Source: an uncultured bacterium (GTDB lineage Bacteria > Actinomycetota > Coriobacteriia > Coriobacteriales > Coriobacteriaceae). From it: a stretch of DNA of 18,324 bases. A program made the position numbers and the translations under genes. Below the pieces are notes generated by a model, which was not told the DNA's origin, made no database searches, and was given only the letters and a program-made list of their open reading frames with translations. The DNA is taken from contig CAJMOL010000005.1 of assembly GCA_905215095.1 (NCBI GenBank), forward strand, positions 1 to 18,324, given 5' to 3'. This document shows positions 1 through 6,143 of this stretch, piece after piece; within the stretch, counting starts at the first letter, position 1; the number at the start of each line of letters is the position of its first letter.

Positions 1-901
1 CCGAACCGGGCTTGCAGAGAACCTGGCCGCGCTCGATATCCTCGCGCTTGATGCCGCGGAGCAGCAGACCGACATTGTCGCCAGCCTCGCAGAAGTCCAT
101 GGACTTACGGAACATCTCGATACCGGTAACGACGGTGTTCTGGGTATCCTTGATGCCGACGATCTCGACGGGCTCGTTGAGCTTGAGCTCACCGCGCTCG
201 ACACGGCCGGTAGCAACGGTACCACGGCCGGAGATGGTCATAACGTCCTCAACGGCCATCAGGAACGGGAGGTCGTTGTTACGAGCAGGCGTCGGGATGT
301 ACTCGTCGACGGCGTTCATGAGCTCGCGGATGGCGTCCATCCACTTGGCGTCGCCCTCGAGAGCGCCCAGAGCGGAACCACGGATGACGGGGATGTCGTC
401 GCCGGGGAAATCGTACTCGGAGAGGAGCTCACGGGTCTCCATCTCGACGAGGTCGATGAGCTCGTCATCGTCGACCATGTCGCACTTGTTCAGGAAGACG
501 ACGATGTAGGGAACGCCGACCTGACGGGCGAGCAGGATGTGCTCGCGGGTCTGAGCCATGGGGCCGTCGGTAGCGGCGATGACCAGGATAGCGCCGTCCA
601 TCTGAGCAGCACCGGAGATCATGTTCTTGACGTAGTCAGCGTGGCCCGGGCAGTCAACGTGAGCGTAGTGACGGGCAGCGGTCTCGTACTCAACGTGGGA
701 GACGGAAATCGTAATGCCGCGCTCGCGCTCCTCGGGAGCCTTGTCGATGTTCTCGAACGCAGTGAAGTCAGCCTTGCAGCCCTCGGTCTCGGAGAGAACC
801 TTGGTGATGGCAGCGGTCAGCGTGGTCTTGCCGTGGTCGACGTGACCAATGGTGCCGATGTTAACATGCGGCTTAGTGCGCTCAAACTTCTCTTTGGCCA
901 T
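1..901 (-). CDS. tuf: Elongation factor Tu, partial (3' end beyond window)
   Basis: EF-Tu is the GTPase that carries aminoacyl-tRNA to the ribosomal A site. The frame starts at ATG 901 as [20 protein letters not shown] and stays open to the left edge, giving about 300 of the usual ~400 residues. Domain 1 is complete. The P-loop is GHVDHGKT (about residues 19-26), switch II contains DCPGH, and the base-recognition motif is NKCD. The beta-barrel domain 2 follows ([21 protein letters not shown]), and the sequence leaves the window in [18 protein letters not shown]. The start has a strong Shine-Dalgarno, AGGAGGG, 5-6 nt upstream. The gene is last in a tRNA-Tyr/Thr/Met/tuf transcription unit, which resembles the tRNA-tufB operon of E. 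coli. Identification is essentially certain; the domain 3 sequence cannot be seen. Confidence 0.98.
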   Translation of the reverse strand, partial: MAKEKFERTKPHVNIGTIGHVDHGKTTLTAAITKVLSETEGCKADFTAFENIDKAPEERERGITISVSHVEYETAARHYAHVDCPGHADYVKNMISGAAQMDGAILVIAATDGPMAQTREHILLARQVGVPYIVVFLNKCDMVDDDELIDLVEMETRELLSEYDFPGDDIPVIRGSALGALEGDAKWMDAIRELMNAVDEYIPTPARNNDLPFLMAVEDVMTISGRGTVATGRVERGELKLNEPVEIVGIKDTQNTVVTGIEMFRKSMDFCEAGDNVGLLLRGIKREDIERGQVLCKPGS

Positions 902-923
902 AAAGCCCTCCTCTTAACAGGTC

Positions 924-1000
924 GTCCCCGGACGGGACTTTGCCTTTATACCATAGTGGCCTCTCAACATACTATTGAGAAGCCACCGTGTTACCTATGG
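924..1000 (-). promoter_or_regulatory. Leader stem-loops between tRNA-Met and tuf
   Basis: Between the tRNA-Met 3' end and tuf are two stem-loops. In the larger, 957-967 pairs with 975-985 (10 of 11 pairs, 7-nt loop), and an outer stem CCATAG (951-956) pairs with CTATGG (995-1000), which includes the encoded CCA of tRNA-Met. A small hairpin lies at 924-938 (GTCCC/GGGAC, 5-nt loop) just upstream of the tuf Shine-Dalgarno. Neither has a U-run in the transcribed direction, so RNA processing (separating tRNA from tuf mRNA) or leader control of tuf fits better than termination. The function is inferred; the pairing is read directly. Confidence 0.5.
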
Positions 1001-1074
1001 TAGCGGTGACTGGATTCGAACCAGTGACGCCACGGGTATGAACCGTGTGCTCTAACCAACTGAGCTACACCGCC
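998..1074 (-). tRNA. tRNA-Met(CAU), elongator-like
   Basis: A 77-nt cloverleaf including an encoded CCA. The acceptor stem GGCGGTG pairs with CACCGCT (first pair G-U), the D arm has AGCTCAGTTGGTTAGAGC, and the anticodon stem CACGG/CCGTG carries the loop TTCATAC, giving anticodon CAU. The T arm has the GTTCGAAT loop. It lacks the initiator hallmarks (C1-A72 mismatch and three consecutive G-C pairs in the anticodon stem), so it is elongator tRNA-Met or, less likely, a tRNA-Ile2 whose C34 is changed to lysidine. It lies 3 nt downstream of tRNA-Thr and upstream of tuf. Confidence 0.93.
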
Positions 1075-1077
1075 GGA

Positions 1078-1153
1078 TGGAGCCTGCAACCAGACTTGAA
1101 CTGGTGACCTCTTCGTTACCAACGAAGTGCTCTACCGACTGAGCTATACAGGC
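1078..1153 (-). tRNA. tRNA-Thr(GGU)
   Basis: A 76-nt cloverleaf with encoded CCA. The acceptor GCCTGTA pairs with TGCAGGC (one G-U), the discriminator is U, the anticodon stem is CTTCG/CGAAG with loop TTGGTAA (anticodon GGU), and the T loop is GTTCAAG. It sits between tRNA-Tyr and tRNA-Met in the same unit. It reads ACC/ACU and complements the UGU isoacceptor at 4213-4287. Confidence 0.95.
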
Positions 1154-1163
1154 ACTTGACGGG

Positions 1164-1245
1164 TGGGAGCTATAGGATTCGAACCTATGTAGGCAGAGCC
1201 AACGGGTTTACAGCCCGTCCCCATTAACCACTCGGGCAAACTCCC
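1164..1245 (-). tRNA. tRNA-Tyr(GUA)
   Basis: A class II tRNA of about 82 nt with a long variable arm. The acceptor GGGAGTT pairs with AGCTCCC, the anticodon stem ACGGG/CCCGT holds loop CTGTAAA (anticodon GUA), and the T arm has GTTCGAAT. The discriminator is A. Unlike the other three tRNAs in the window, the 3' end is followed by CCC, not CCA, so the CCA would be added post-transcriptionally. It is the first gene of the tRNA-tuf unit. Confidence 0.95.
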
Positions 1246-1307
1246 AATCGTTCAAGTATCCGCAGGTCCTTTGGTCTTTTGGACCGCCGCCCCCGCGAAC
1301 GAAGAAG

Positions 1308-1337
1308 ATAATACGATGCCACCTTGGGGGCTGTCAA
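1308..1337 (-). promoter_or_regulatory. Promoter of the tRNA-tuf operon
   Basis: Read on the minus strand, a perfect -35 TTGACA (1332-1337) is followed after 18 bp by TATTAT (1308-1313), a 5/6 match to the -10 consensus. Transcription would start near 1301, leaving a leader of about 55 nt before tRNA-Tyr. That leader contains a small GGTCC/GGACC hairpin (about 1265-1285). No better promoter is visible upstream of the tRNAs. Confidence 0.72.
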
Positions 1338-1552
1338 CGAAAACCTCTAGATACACGGTGCCGGGCGTATCTACATACCTTTGACCTGCGGTTTTGCTGA
1401 GTTTGGATATGGAGGACGGTGAATTTGCATATAGCGGTGACATTTCCCGAGGGAACACTTTTGCGTAGTGGAGTACACCATCAGGATCGAACTTTGATAT
1501 CGACTCATTTGCACCTATATATAGGTCGATATCGGGCTTCCCAGACAGAATC

Positions 1553-1645
1553 GAGCGTGGATAATCTCCCACTTTTTGCGTGGCTTCGAGCCCAAAGTGG
1601 GAGATTATCCACGCTCATTCACTTAGCAGGAGATTTTCCACGCTC
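1553..1645. repeat. 23-bp perfect inverted repeat plus a third partial copy
   Basis: Positions 1553-1575 and 1594-1616 are exact reverse complements (23/23), separated by 18 nt. The core is GGAGATTATCCACGCTC. A third copy of the core at 1629-1645 in the same orientation as the right arm differs at one base (GGAGATTTTCCACGCTC). As RNA the first two copies would form a very stable hairpin, but no U-run follows on either side and no gene ends nearby on the plus strand. It could be a REP-like element, a protein-binding palindrome or a mobile-element remnant. No transposase is nearby. Confidence 0.8.
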
Positions 1646-1699
1646 GTATGTCCGGAAATCCTCGCTCGACCAGGATGACTGGGACCGGTCCGGCCTATG

Positions 1700-1914
1700 T
1701 CTCAATCTGTAACATTTAGAGAACATTTTCTCCCCTATCTGTTACAGATTGAGATACTACGCAGTAGCCCCGACTTCCGTCTCATTCTGTAACAGTAAGA
1801 AAGGTTTTCAGCCTCTTCGTGTTACAGATAGAGATATTACCCGCCAACCCGTCTTAACATCTCAATCTGTAACAGCTTGAAGAGAAATACCGGTCTAGAT
1901 GTTACAGATTGAGA
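1700..1914. repeat. Array of six 15-bp repeats in alternating orientation, 40-bp period
   Basis: The consensus TCTCAATCTGTAACA occurs at 1700-1714(+), 1740-1754(-), 1780-1794(+), 1820-1834(-), 1860-1874(+) and 1900-1914(-). Every repeat starts exactly 40 bp after the last and every spacer is exactly 25 bp. Four copies are identical; the copies at 1780 and 1820 each differ at one base. The unit is therefore an 80-bp tandem (arm, 25, inverted arm, 25) present three times. Corresponding spacers agree at roughly half their positions by eye, so they have diverged far more than the arms. It ends 46 bp from the stop codon of the DUF262 gene. Orientation alternates, so it is not a CRISPR array. Confidence 0.9.
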
Positions 1915-1960
1915 TTGAATCGTTTGGGCCGAATGTCCCCAAGATATTGGCTGGCGGTCA

Positions 1961-3814
1961 CTAGAACTCAATCTCGTCAAAGTCAAAAGCTTTCAAAGTG
2001 AGTCCAACGAGCTTGTCTGTGCGCTCCTGAATCTGCTCGCTGGTCCAGGTATCCGTGTTTACCAACTCGTCGTTCAGGTTCAACCCGTTGCGGTATCCGA
2101 CGTTCGCCCCGTTCGCATCCTTGCGGTCTCGCTTGGTCACAAAGGGCATGTTGCTCAGCTTTGAGTTATATCCGGTGATAGTCAGATTTCCAAGCGTATG
2201 AACCTGCTTCTCCTGCACCTCAATCGCCCTGGAAACGTCGCCGTCCGCAACCATCTTCACCCATTCGTCGGGAATGTTCTTACCTTGGGGAAAGATGTGC
2301 TCGATTGTCCAAACGTAGTTTCCGGAGTCATATCGATCCCAAAGTGGCTTCATCTCCTTCGTAACGCTCGGTGATGCAATAACGGTCAGGATGTAGCGCG
2401 TCATATCGGGATTGACATCGTAAATCGGCCCTTCAAGACGTTCTTTGAAGGAAGCGTCACTGGCAGACACGTCGACGAGGCGCTTCTTGATGTATTCCGC
2501 GGCCGCAATGCCCTTGAGACCCTCGCTTTCGAGGCTCTCGCAAATACTGATGAAGAGCCTCTCCAGGTCACGCGTGGGAGGCGTATCGGTAAGGTTGCGT
2601 CGGACAAAGAAGCAGACAAGGAGCTTAACAAGAAGCGCGAGGGTTTCATCTTTTAGCTCCAACTGGTCCTGCTTCTTGAAAAGGAACAGCAGCATCAGGT
2701 AAGATGCGACGCCCTGCGCTCTCGAAAGCTCCAAAAGCTGATGCGAAAGCTCGGAATCCGGGCTCTCTTGATCGAGCCCAATGATCTTCGAGTAGAGTGC
2801 GGAATTCTCGGTCAGCTCGTCCAACACCTTAAGGGCGCCGTCATCGGCTTCCATCCGCTTCTCGTAGATTTTCAGAAGGTTGGAACGTGTGGCAACGGAA
2901 CCGAGGGGGAGTTGGGAACCTGATTCGCCGATAAATGGCTTATTTACCTCCCGGCGGAAGGCATCGTAGTTCTGGCGGAAGAAGCGCTCCTGCGTCTTGT
3001 AGTCATCGCCGAGATTGCGGAGCACTTCCTGCCAGCGTTCAAAGTAATAGTCGATCCGTCCGTCATCCACCCCGGCAACCTTGCCGAGAAGCATGTTCTT
3101 GATGAGGTCGACGGCGCTCAAGGGAACACCACGGTTGTTAAGGGACGCGAACAAGGTGTAGGCGTCAGCATGGCTATCGACGGTAATCTGAACCACGACC
3201 GCCGAGCACACCAACCTGCAGATATCAAGCAGGCAGCGAACGCACTCAATTCCGTTCCTGCCCTCAACGTCCTCACCCAGTCGATCGTAAAAATAGTTGA
3301 ATGCCTTAGACATCTTTCTCAGACCGAGGAACTTCGGCTTTTGCATAACCGCATCTAGGCCGATATGCTCCTTCAAGATCCAGCGGTAATCCTCAAGGTT
3401 ATGATTCTGGACCTGAGGAATAACACGTGTCTTTGACTTGTCAGATTTCAAGATCAGACGATTGCGCAGGGGTCGGATATCGTCCAACATCATGTCGTCA
3501 TCGATAGAATCCTTATGTTCCATGATGCGAGCATAGACAGCGGCAAGGAAAAGGCTGAGCGTCGTCAGACGTTGCTGGCCATCGATAACTTCATAGTGAA
3601 TGGTATCCCTCTTGGAATCCACAGTCCCGTTCACGACAATAAACGAGCCCAGGAAGTAGCCAGCGTCGTTTTGGGTGATATCATCATAGAGATTCGCCCA
3701 GTCGCGCTGATTCCAAGTGTATTCGCGCTGGTAACGAGGAATGTCATAGATTTTTAGCATATCGGTCGACAGAATATTGGCAATCGTTGGGTCCTCTACG
3801 CTATTAATCATCAT
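1961..3814 (-). CDS. DUF262-DUF1524 (GmrSD-like) protein, type IV restriction family
   Basis: This is a 617-residue single-chain protein of the GmrSD family. Members with both domains are known or proposed to cleave modified (for example glucosylated hydroxymethylcytosine) phage DNA with NTP help. The N-terminal DUF262 domain shows PRYQREYTW (about 26-34) and the hallmark DGQQRLTTL (about 78-86). The C-terminal DUF1524 HNH-like nuclease shows TIEHIFPQ (about 503-510) followed by LGNLT and N-SKLSN-PF (about 541-558), so the catalytic region looks intact. ATGs at 3814 and 3811 lie 3 and 6 nt after AAAGGA; the second is better spaced. An upstream TTG (3826) overlaps that Shine-Dalgarno and was not used. 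A weak promoter-like TATAGT lies at 3893-3898. No modification or partner gene is adjacent. The modified-DNA substrate is family inference. Confidence 0.88.
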   Translation of the reverse strand: MMINSVEDPTIANILSTDMLKIYDIPRYQREYTWNQRDWANLYDDITQNDAGYFLGSFIVVNGTVDSKRDTIHYEVIDGQQRLTTLSLFLAAVYARIMEHKDSIDDDMMLDDIRPLRNRLILKSDKSKTRVIPQVQNHNLEDYRWILKEHIGLDAVMQKPKFLGLRKMSKAFNYFYDRLGEDVEGRNGIECVRCLLDICRLVCSAVVVQITVDSHADAYTLFASLNNRGVPLSAVDLIKNMLLGKVAGVDDGRIDYYFERWQEVLRNLGDDYKTQERFFRQNYDAFRREVNKPFIGESGSQLPLGSVATRSNLLKIYEKRMEADDGALKVLDELTENSALYSKIIGLDQESPDSELSHQLLELSRAQGVASYLMLLFLFKKQDQLELKDETLALLVKLLVCFFVRRNLTDTPPTRDLERLFISICESLESEGLKGIAAAEYIKKRLVDVSASDASFKERLEGPIYDVNPDMTRYILTVIASPSVTKEMKPLWDRYDSGNYVWTIEHIFPQGKNIPDEWVKMVADGDVSRAIEVQEKQVHTLGNLTITGYNSKLSNMPFVTKRDRKDANGANVGYRNGLNLNDELVNTDTWTSEQIQERTDKLVGLTLKAFDFDEIEF

Positions 3815-4165
3815 GAGTCCTTTCAATCACCTTGCTCACAAACGACGGGAAATCCTTGTCGCCCTTGATTTCTCGCGCCGAATTAAATCTAGACTATAGT
3901 AATACCCATGGGCTACAGGAAAGAGCGCCGCGCACGGCGCGCGATCTTTCGAGAGGCAGCATCGGAGCTCTCGGCACCTTGGTCACTTTCCACCCTATCC
4001 CAGTTGGAGAAACAAAGCCCAAAACTCTAATGGAGACAGCAACTGTAAGCTTTGCTTTTCCTGCTTCGTTGCACGCATTTATGGACATTGGACATCGGTC
4101 ACAAAACACACATAAATGCAATTCCGATTTAATTGTTGCATGTTTGTTGCATGAGCTGTTGCATG
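3815..4165. other. Intergenic, DUF262 gene to tRNA-Thr(UGU) terminator
   Basis: No gene is supported. The stretch contains a GC-rich hairpin GCGCCG/CGGCGC (3925-3940, 4-nt loop), a second CGAGAG/CTCTCG (3950-3973), the likely DUF262-gene promoter region (3893-3921, weak), and three phased copies of GTTGCATG at 4135, 4146 and 4158. Open frames on both strands here overlap the tRNA gene and have no coding character. Confidence 0.5.
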
Positions 4166-4198
4166 AAAATGCAAAATCGGGAGCCATACGGCCCCCGA
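4166..4198 (-). terminator. Rho-independent terminator of tRNA-Thr(UGU)
   Basis: On the minus strand TCGGGGGCC pairs with GGCTCCCGA across a 4-nt loop (4177-4198; eight Watson-Crick pairs and one G-U), followed by the T-rich tail TTTTGCATTTT. It lies 14 nt after the tRNA 3' end. Confidence 0.8.
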
Positions 4199-4212
4199 CC
4201 TGCGAAAACTCA

Positions 4213-4287
4213 TGGAGCCAGTGACAGGAATCGAACCTGCAACCCACTGATTACAAATCAGTTGCGCTACCGTTGCGCCACACTGGC
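4213..4287 (-). tRNA. tRNA-Thr(UGU)
   Basis: A 75-nt cloverleaf with encoded CCA. The acceptor GCCAGTG pairs with CACTGGC, the discriminator is U, the D arm is GCGCAACGGTAGCGC, the anticodon stem ACTGA/TCAGT carries loop TTTGTAA (anticodon UGU), and the T loop is TTCGATT. It reads ACA-type codons. It is monocistronic, with its own promoter and terminator. A 29-bp piece of this gene, from the anticodon stem to the T stem, recurs upstream at 4444-4472, which marks the locus as a likely past integration or duplication site. Confidence 0.96.
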
Positions 4288-4317
4288 ACACTTGGCGCTT
4301 TCACGCGAAGCCAGTTA

Positions 4318-4346
4318 AGAATAAAGGAATTGCGGACGAGGCGCAA
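4318..4346 (-). promoter_or_regulatory. Candidate promoter of tRNA-Thr(UGU)
   Basis: On the minus strand TTGCGC (4341-4346) and TATTCT (4318-4323) are separated by 17 bp, which puts the start about 25 nt before the tRNA 5' end. The matches to consensus are only partial (3/6 and 4/6), but spacing and position are right. Confidence 0.4.
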
Positions 4347-4383
4347 CAGACCCTTTGACCGACCACATCTCAAAACCCTTCGT

Positions 4384-4438
4384 CAGAACGAATAGTTTTA
4401 TCTGCTCGCCAGAACCAAAAACTATTCGTTTTGGCGAG
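4384..4438. repeat. Two mutually exclusive hairpins
   Basis: Arm 4384-4399 pairs with 4418-4433 (15 Watson-Crick pairs plus one G-T, 18-nt loop). Arm 4405-4415 pairs with 4428-4438 (10 pairs plus one G-T, 12-nt loop). Both use 4428-4433, so only one can form at a time. CAGAAC, the shared half, occurs at 4384 and again at 4410. In a plus-strand transcript the odd pairs would be G-U wobbles; in a minus-strand transcript they would be A-C mismatches. It lies downstream of the NYN gene but lacks a U-run, so it is not a standard terminator. Confidence 0.6.
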
Positions 4439-4443
4439 GCCGG

Positions 4444-4472
4444 CCTGCAACCCACTGATTACAAACCAGTTG
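4444..4472 (-). pseudogene. Partial copy of tRNA-Thr(UGU)
   Basis: The segment matches 4236-4264, the anticodon arm through part of the T arm of the adjacent tRNA-Thr, at 28 of 29 positions (one T to C change). The match stops abruptly on both sides, and no acceptor stem or D arm is present, so it cannot be a functional tRNA. It may be an attachment-site scar of an integrative element, since the anticodon arm to 3' half is a common tyrosine-integrase target. It may instead be the remnant of a tandem tRNA duplicate. Its position upstream of the tRNA 5' end is unusual for a classical att scar. Confidence 0.75.
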
Positions 4473-4511
4473 GTTGGTCAATCGAGAAAGCAGCCCCCAT
4501 TGAAGGTCTAC

Positions 4512-5189
4512 CTACCTCCCGCGCAGGGCCTTGAGCTTAGCCAGCGCATCGGGGCTCAGGCGGCTGCCCAGGGTCATCTTGATCTGCGGGGCTTCCTCGG
4601 CCTCGTGCACGTCGTTGTCGATCTGTTTGATCTCGTCCACCAGCATGCGGCTCGAGATGCGCGTAACGCCCTTGCCCATGACGACGGCTTGGATCGTGCC
4701 GTCGCTCGACACCACGGAGCACGCGCGGCCTTCCTCGCGCGCCTCGATACAGAGCTTCTGCACCACGGTATCGGCAGAGACGCCCGTCGGCGAAAACTCG
4801 ATGCGCACGCCACGGGCCGGCAGGTTGGGGCGCTCGCTGGAGATATTGCCCGCGCCGTCAAACACGATTACGGCCTCATAGCGGCCTTGGGCAAACGCGG
4901 CAACGTCGTTGATGAGGGCAGTGCGCGCCATATCGTGAACGTCGCTGGAATATGGATCGTCGGAATGGTCGTAGATGAGCTTTTCGTAGCGCGGCGTGCA
5001 GTGGATCACGTTGTAGCCGTCGACCACCAGCAGCTCGGGCTTATTGGAGTGCACCGTCGAGACCGGGTCGGCGATGGCCTGCGCAAACGCATTGCCGCCC
5101 ACGCCATAGGTCGCGGCCGAAACAATCGGCTTGGCCGAGCCCTCGCCAAAGCGCTTGGCCTTGGACTTAGCGCGGTTCTTCTTGGACAT
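4512..5189 (-). CDS. NYN-domain RNase, YacP/Rae1-like
   Basis: A 225-residue protein with a basic N-terminal extension (about 50 residues) and a PIN-like NYN domain. It has LLVVDGYNVIH (about 53-63, first catalytic Asp at 57), EAVIVFDGAG (about 104-113), the family's DTVVQ-type helix, and VVSSDGTIQ with a further conserved Asp. In B. subtilis the YacP homologue Rae1 is a ribosome-associated endoribonuclease; the same role is inferred here. The tryptophan often found after DGYNVI is absent. The start at ATG 5189 follows GGAGG by 8 nt, inside the end of rlmB, with only 3 nt between rlmB stop and this start. It is the last gene of the disA-ispD-ispF-cysS-rlmB block, matching the rlmB-yacP order seen in Firmicutes. 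Confidence 0.87.
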   Translation of the reverse strand: MSKKNRAKSKAKRFGEGSAKPIVSAATYGVGGNAFAQAIADPVSTVHSNKPELLVVDGYNVIHCTPRYEKLIYDHSDDPYSSDVHDMARTALINDVAAFAQGRYEAVIVFDGAGNISSERPNLPARGVRIEFSPTGVSADTVVQKLCIEAREEGRACSVVSSDGTIQAVVMGKGVTRISSRMLVDEIKQIDNDVHEAEEAPQIKMTLGSRLSPDALAKLKALRGR

Positions 5190-5192
5190 GCG

Positions 5193-6113
5193 CTACTCCT
5201 CCCCCATGAGCTCGCCGGCATTGCGGCGCAGCCACTCAAAGCACAGCGCGGTGGTCGCCTGGGCAACGTTGAGGCTCTCGGTCATGCCGCGCTGGGGAAG
5301 CTTGGTCAAAAAGTCGCATTTCTCGAGCACCAGGCGCGAGATGCCGTCGCCCTCGGAGCCCATGACGAGCGCCACGCGGCCCTCGAAGGGAGCATCCCAG
5401 CAGCTGCCCTCGGCGTGCTCGGAAGCACCGCCCACCCAAAAGCCAGCGGCCTTGAGGTCATCGAGCGCACGGGCAATATTGGGAACCTGTGCGATAGGCA
5501 GGTGCATGACAGCACCGGCAGAAGTCTTGTAGCTGCCAACGGTCACACCGGCGGCGCGCTTGTTGGCAATGATGACACCGGCCGCGCCCACGACCTCGGC
5601 AGAGCGCACGATGGCACCAAAGTTGCCGTCGTCGGTCACATGGTCGAGCACGACGACAAGCGCCGGACCGTCGCCCGCGCGGTCGAGGATATCGGCAACG
5701 TCAGCGTAAGGGAAGTTACCAACCTCAAGCGCAATGCCCTGGTGAGCGCCATGGCTCGACAGTGCATCGAGCTGCGCGCGCGGCACATACTTAATGCGGA
5801 CGCCCGCGGCGTTGAGGTCATCGACCAGACGAGACAGGGCGGCATCGCGCTCCCCGCCCTCAGCAATGAGTGCGCACTTGACGGGAAAGCCGGTACGCAG
5901 CGCCTCGGCGGCGGCACGACGACCTTCGATAAACTCGCCCTTGGGAGCCTGAACGTTGTCGCGGTTGCGATCGCGCTGCGGACGCGCAGCCTGGGCTTGG
6001 GAGCGCTCGCGCTGGCCCTTGGGAGTGGCAGCGCGGTCGTTACGGCGAATCGGACGCGAGCCAGAAGCAGCCTGCTTGCCTCCACGCGGTGCGCGCTTGC
6101 GATTGTCGGCCAT
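5193..6113 (-). CDS. rlmB: 23S rRNA 2'-O-methyltransferase, RlmB/TrmH (SpoU) family
   Basis: A 306-residue SAM-dependent SPOUT enzyme, expected to methylate the 2'-O of G2251 (E. coli numbering) in 23S rRNA. Residues 1-57 are a basic, Arg-rich, low-complexity extension. The substrate-binding domain begins with EFIEGRRAAAEAL (about 60-72). The trefoil-knot domain carries DDGNFGAIVRSAE (161-173, motif 1), MGSEGDGIS (251-259, motif 2) and SLNVAQA (280-286, motif 3), so all three SpoU motifs are intact. ATG 6113 was chosen because AGGAGGT lies 7 nt upstream; a longer frame from 6134 would translate through that ribosome site. The terminator-like hairpin 44 nt upstream suggests rlmB is partly uncoupled from cysS. 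The exact target base is inferred from the family. Confidence 0.93.
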   Translation of the reverse strand: MADNRKRAPRGGKQAASGSRPIRRNDRAATPKGQRERSQAQAARPQRDRNRDNVQAPKGEFIEGRRAAAEALRTGFPVKCALIAEGGERDAALSRLVDDLNAAGVRIKYVPRAQLDALSSHGAHQGIALEVGNFPYADVADILDRAGDGPALVVVLDHVTDDGNFGAIVRSAEVVGAAGVIIANKRAAGVTVGSYKTSAGAVMHLPIAQVPNIARALDDLKAAGFWVGGASEHAEGSCWDAPFEGRVALVMGSEGDGISRLVLEKCDFLTKLPQRGMTESLNVAQATTALCFEWLRRNAGELMGEE

Positions 6114-6143
6114 AAAGCGACCTCCTAAATACAACTATCAAAC

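Larger units (their letters stand above)
1338..1960. other. Gene-poor accessory interval between tRNA operon and DUF262 gene
   Basis: No convincing gene is seen here. A frame of 106 codons (1572-1252, minus) starts at GTG, runs through the tRNA-tuf promoter, lacks the high GC3 of its neighbours and has no recognisable domain. The interval instead contains a 14-bp perfect palindrome ACCTATATATAGGT (1513-1526), the 23-bp inverted repeat family (1553-1645) and the alternating 15-bp repeat array (1700-1914). The sequence is visibly AT-richer than the core genes. Confidence 0.6.

Noticed and set aside
12..1003. Two plus-strand open frames across tuf
   Set aside because: They are antisense shadows of the EF-Tu gene, whose minus-strand frame is unmistakable.
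1252..1572. 106-codon open frame on the minus strand between the tRNA operon and the repeats
   Set aside because: It starts at GTG inside the inverted repeat, has no ribosome site or high GC3, runs across the TTGACA/TATTAT promoter and resembles no known domain. It could be a gene remnant, but this is not supported.
1700..1914. CRISPR array
   Set aside because: Repeats are short (15 bp) and alternate in orientation, spacers are 25 bp and partly related to each other, and no cas gene is present.
3832..4247. Open frames of 117-130 codons on both strands beside tRNA-Thr(UGU)
   Set aside because: They run into the tRNA gene and its terminator and lack coding bias or recognisable motifs.
4431..6128. 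565-codon plus-strand frame
   Set aside because: It is antisense to the NYN and rlmB genes and arises from their GC-rich codon usage; its protein has no motifs, while the minus-strand products do.
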